From NCBI GenBank assembly GCA_028551475.1, contig CM052362.1:4649354-4713353 (forward strand): DNA of 64,000 nucleotides, given 5' to 3'. The first letter of the stretch is position 1. Each line of letters opens with the position of its first letter. Source of the DNA: Casuarina equisetifolia. Taxonomy: Eukaryota > Streptophyta > Magnoliopsida > Fagales > Casuarinaceae. Under the pieces are notes generated by a model, which saw only the letters and a program-made list of their open reading frames with translations, made no database searches and was not told where the DNA came from. The position numbers were made by a program, and so were the translations under genes. Positions 60,195 through 64,000 of the stretch are shown here, one piece after another.

Positions 60195-61815
60195 ATGTGA
60201 AGGAGATTCGGGGTGTTGGCTTGCAAGTTTCTAGGCTTGAAAATGCAGATAATTCTAAGCAAGGTATGATTTTATTTTATTTAAATAAAATCTGGTATGT
60301 CGTTCTTATGACATGACCAATTAATGTCGTCTCTTGTGCCTGTTGCAAGATCAATTGACCCGTTCCACCCCTGCAGAAGGCCACACGGGCTTGGTTCCTG
60401 TTTTGTCCCTTTTTTTTTTTTTTTTTTGCTAATGGTGAAACTTGCTACTTCATTGTTTGAAGGGTTTGAGAGATATTCTTTGAAATCATGGCTCGTCTCT
60501 GCCTCAGCAAGTGCTGAATAACTGTGCGATGCCAATAGTTAGGCCAAAAAGAGTTACAATATAGGTAATTGGAAATTATCATTCCAAACCTTCTACTTCA
60601 CAATTTATCATGGTATGGCTAGTAATGTTATCAGTATTGTGTTTTGTTTTGTTTTCTGCCCATAAAACAAAGCGTTGATTTATTTATCCCTTTTTAGTTT
60701 ATTTTTATTTTTTATCTCAAATGTAATATAGTTTAGCAATTCTGTAATTTTTGTAGTTAAATACTTTACATCTCATGTTAGGTCCAATTGGATGAAATGT
60801 CATCAGTATAGTTCTGTTGTTCTATCAATTTTGAAATATTAGTTATTGCAGGAGATGAAACAAATTAGCACAAGTTAGAACATGAAAGTATTTGTAGTAC
60901 ATAGCGTGCCGAAGTAGTTGACTAGACAAATAGCTGCCAGTTTTGCATCACAGGCAACTAATTCATCAGACTTCTTGTGTTGCCAAACTAATCTCATAGC
61001 CAATGATGGCAGCATGTGAAGATCATTGTTGAGCCCGCGTGACCAAGATATAGTATAATGAATGTTCCAGCTGGAACTTATAGACTGCAGAACGTTTTAA
61101 TGAGGCACTTCAACAGTATTTTCGGGTTCACACTGAGAAGGCTGCACTAACTAATAACACTGCTGCAGTTGTGTTCCAAGTATCACATGTTTTTACGTAG
61201 TTTTTTTTTTTTTTATATATATTTATGTATACATATTTGATTGTTTGAAGATGGATAAAATTGAGTGGCATCTGTTAATGTTGCTATCTTACAGATTGTG
61301 AAGGACAAGGTGATGGAACTTTGGGTCAGATATGTGCTAATACCGTTGGGCTACCAACTAAAATGGACAATAACATGTCTGATAGTGAAGCTTGTTTGAA
61401 CCATGTTTCAGAGCTGCCACCATTATGTAATCTTGATATGGAAGTTTTTAGAGAGTCTTCCTCCTGAACTCTTTTCAGGATTGAATGAAATATATGGTGG
61501 GAAATTAGTTGGTTTTCTTTCTCAGAGGAAAACTGAATACAGTAGCAGTTCATTGAGAACTTGTTCAAATGCACGAGTGGAAGGTGAGAGTTTCTTTTCT
61601 TTTTCCATACCTGGATGGGGAGTAGATTATGTTCTGTTAACTGTAGGTCCCTAAAAGCACATGTTGATTTTGTTTGCTTAGGTGGGATGAATGAGGGGCA
61701 GGAGGTTCTCCTTTCTGATCCAGTGCTTCATAATGAAATACTGGTAAAAGATAAGCTAACTTTTTTCCTTTCAAAAATTTATCTGGGAATGCTTGTTTTT
61801 GCTTCTAACCTATCT
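60195..61815 (+). pseudogene. Captured fragment of a REV1-like DNA-repair polymerase gene
   Basis: Exon-like pieces keep splice signals. 60195-60263 (after ACATAG, before GTATG) reads VKEIRGVGLQVSRLENAD. From 60463 it reads ERYSLKSWLVSASASAE and then a stop. From 61295 (after CTTACAG) it reads on to SELPPLCNLDMEVF, followed by a one-base frame change near 61450 into ESLPPELFSGLNEIYGGKLVGF. The last block matches the C-terminal ubiquitin-binding-motif region of plant REV1, a Y-family translesion polymerase. Polymerase and BRCT parts were not seen. Stops and the frame change make it non-functional. Introns are retained, so it was copied as DNA, not as mRNA. Some pieces between (for example about 61085-61190) are open but unassigned. 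Confidence 0.72.
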
Positions 61816-61965
61816 GGGAATTGAAGTGGAAGAAGATTACGGGCTTTCCATGAATACTTACAAGGAAAGTCTACTTTTACTTAATGAAGGCAGGGCTGCA
61901 TCAAAGAACTGATTTTGTTCAAAGGAAGGGAGGGGACTAAGGAAAGTACACTAGAACAATAACAG
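61816..61965 (+). pseudogene. F-box C-terminal fragment with 3' flank
   Basis: Starts inside LGIEVEEDYGL and continues MNTYKESLLLLNEGRAASKN, then TGA, followed by the degraded tail and cluster 3' flank (to about 62790). Its first 30 bases or so are identical to 50690-50719, the end of the pseudogene cut by the LTR element. Confidence 0.85.
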
Positions 61966-63963
61966 GTTAGAATAGGAGAGAAATAGATGGAAGGACGAGG
62001 CGGCCTACTTAACTGTACTTGATTAATTGCCATCTTTTATATGACTTTTTATATTTTATTTAAATCTCTACGATGTTGTCAATGCTTATTTCCGTTAGTG
62101 TTCAGATTAGATTTTAGACTTTTTCAAAATGGTATTAGAGTCCAATTTAATAAATTTCAACTTCCAATCAACTTTTTAGTATGATATTGGAGTTTCATGG
62201 CATTTCCTTACAAGCAAAATATAACAAGAAATTAAGTACACCTAGTGTATGTATGAAAAGAAATGGAGAGAAATTATAAATTAACCCTTAAAAAAAGGAA
62301 ATGCTTGAATATGTAAAAAAATTTAACATATCATGATTTGGCAATATTGGACAAGTAATGTGTAACATGCTTCGTCGCCTCTAGCTTGTGCCAATTCATG
62401 AGCAATGTTATGGGTTTTAGAGGAAAATCAAGTTATTCTGTGATTTAAAGTTGCGTTAGTTAAATATTCTAAGTCACCAAGAATTTAATCTTTCTTTCTT
62501 TGCATTATTCTTATGTTAACCTATTTTGAATAGTGAATAAAGAAAAAGAGAATTGCATATAGTTTCTTTAAGGAAAATTAACTTTTAATTGCTTAAAGCA
62601 TAAACATAACCTTTTTCTTCTTCTTCTTTTCTTTCTTGATTACAACATTTCCTTTGCTTACAAAATCCTATATGATAGATGAACAAAATGTAAGCCGAAT
62701 CACCTGTAAAATCCTATGAATCCATAACAAGTAACAAGGAGTGACGTGCTGGAGATTGTGGGAACATAATATGTAATGAGATGCTAGGCTTCAACGGTAA
62801 CATAATTCAACCTCTTCAAACCGTTCCAATGGCAGTAGTGATAGCAATAAGAAGAAGAAGAGTAGCAAAACCTTACGACCTATTTTGGATGAAATGATCG
62901 ACACTAATTGGAAAATTTCTAAGCTACTTGACTTTGGCTTTATCTGTTATCTTCTCTTCCTCTGCATTTATAATCTACATCAATTGTTGACGGAATGTAG
63001 TAGTTAGTTATAGATTAATCCATCGCTTATAAGTAAAATAAAAATCTATTCTTATAGTAATTATACTCCAAAGCCTAATAGGAATAACTTTATATTAGTG
63101 TAGATTTGGCCTTTTTTTTTGTATGGTTAATATCCTAATTCTAACCAAAATTTGACTTAAAGTTGAGTGATATTTTCTTTCTTATATAAAAAAAAAGCAT
63201 TCCCAAACTAGATTTAGGCAATTGGGACTTATAAGCTATTTCACAAGCTTCCTTGTCCCCAAACATGGACTAGTTCATAAGTGATGAAATAGAGCAATTT
63301 AAAGGTGATTATAGTAAACTAGTTTGCAATGAGGTGCTGCAGTTAAAACTTATAATTTAATATCATATTATAAAATTCATTTTAATTTGAATGTCAATTG
63401 AATCTTTATTTCTTATGAAGTGGATTCTCAAGCAAGATTTATGTAATGTATGACCTATGCCACTATTTAATATTTATTGTAATTGATACCGTTTTTCAAT
63501 AAAATAATGCTACTTTTGATCCCATAATATTAATAATGAGAAAGGGTAGTATCTACTCTCGTGAAGCAAATTAGATGTAGTATGGATTTTCTTTGGGTGT
63601 TGAAAGTAAAATTTTAAAAACTTACATTTTATCTTTGTAATGGAAATGATTTAAGTTTTAGTTATGATAACTAAAAGTTTTTAGTGTAGCTTGGATGACA
63701 AAAAAATTTGTCCATTATAATTTTTTAGATATTAACATTTTTTTTTTTATGCATGCATCCAAACTCATGCATTCAAGTATTTAATTGAGACTAAGAGATC
63801 TGAGGTCCATTAGGTTACTACTAAGTTAACAAATAATCAACTGAATGGAAGTTTGGTTTGTCAAGTTGACCATGTTCAATCAATAATAGTATGATATGCA
63901 TATTTTTTATATAAGTCAAATTGTGACAAGACGCAATTGTGCGAAAAGAAATTAAAAAAATGA
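61966..63963. other. F-box 3' flank and a further upstream segment
   Basis: To about 62790 this is the F-box 3' flank (compare 45300-45660 and 59717-59969). From about 62980 to 63963 it is another copy of the cluster upstream segment (compare 41260-42400 and 46940-48560). A T-run-anchored repeat lies at 63735-63825. No gene was seen. Confidence 0.65.
62980..63963. repeat. F-box cluster upstream segment, copy 4
   Basis: Aligned with the segments at 41260 and 46940, including the GAGCAATTTAAAGGTGAT block at about 63293. Confidence 0.82.
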
Positions 63964-64000
63964 AGGTCGACTATCTCCGAACAGGCGCTTGGAAGACGTT
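63964..64000 (+). pseudogene. Start of another 5'-truncated F-box copy (runs off the window)
   Basis: The last 37 bases or so read YLRTGAWKT, the block found near residue 178 of intact copy 1. Directly upstream is intergenic segment DNA instead of the first half of the gene, so this copy also lacks its F-box. The rest lies beyond the window. Confidence 0.75.

Noticed and set aside
1..64000. CRISPR arrays, operons, ribosome binding sites, replication origins
   Set aside because: The window is plant nuclear DNA with spliced genes, and no such structures were seen.

Overview
This is plant nuclear DNA, most likely from a woody eudicot; the species cannot be named from the sequence. The evidence is GT-AG introns, AT-rich intergenic DNA, plant-specific protein families (single-finger C2H2 with EAR motifs, NFD6-like protein, F-box/FBA proteins, plant-type GH95 alpha-fucosidase) and a Ty1/copia LTR retrotransposon. 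Exon borders were placed by eye from splice sites, reading frame and family conservation.

1-9372, minus strand: a small C2H2 zinc-finger repressor gene whose start-codon region is tandemly duplicated, then a two-exon NUCLEAR FUSION DEFECTIVE 6-like mitochondrial protein gene. 9373-32147, minus strand: a tandem pair of ten-exon GH95 alpha-L-fucosidase genes (AXY8/alpha-L-fucosidase 2 type, 838 and 837 aa, identical lengths for exons 2-10), followed by a third copy reduced to a 3' flank fused to exon 1, all embedded in repeatedly duplicated flanking DNA. 32148-33728, minus: an intronless 526-aa protein of unknown function.

35415-39955, plus strand: a two-exon LYR-motif protein gene and a five-exon bHLH gene of the bHLH68 type. 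41000-64000, plus strand: a tandem F-box array with two intact genes (370 and 393 aa) and at least five broken copies. One broken copy (49760-50719) is interrupted by a degenerate 6.3-kb copia element. Another is split around a captured piece of a gene resembling the DNA-repair polymerase REV1.

The single-copy genes do not form one pathway. The fucosidases would trim fucose from xyloglucan and similar glycans in the cell wall. The F-box proteins would recruit unknown substrates to SCF ubiquitin ligases. The most informative feature of the window is its history: two young local duplication arrays in which deletions and insertions have fused promoters, 3' flanks and gene pieces. These junctions are recorded individually as findings.
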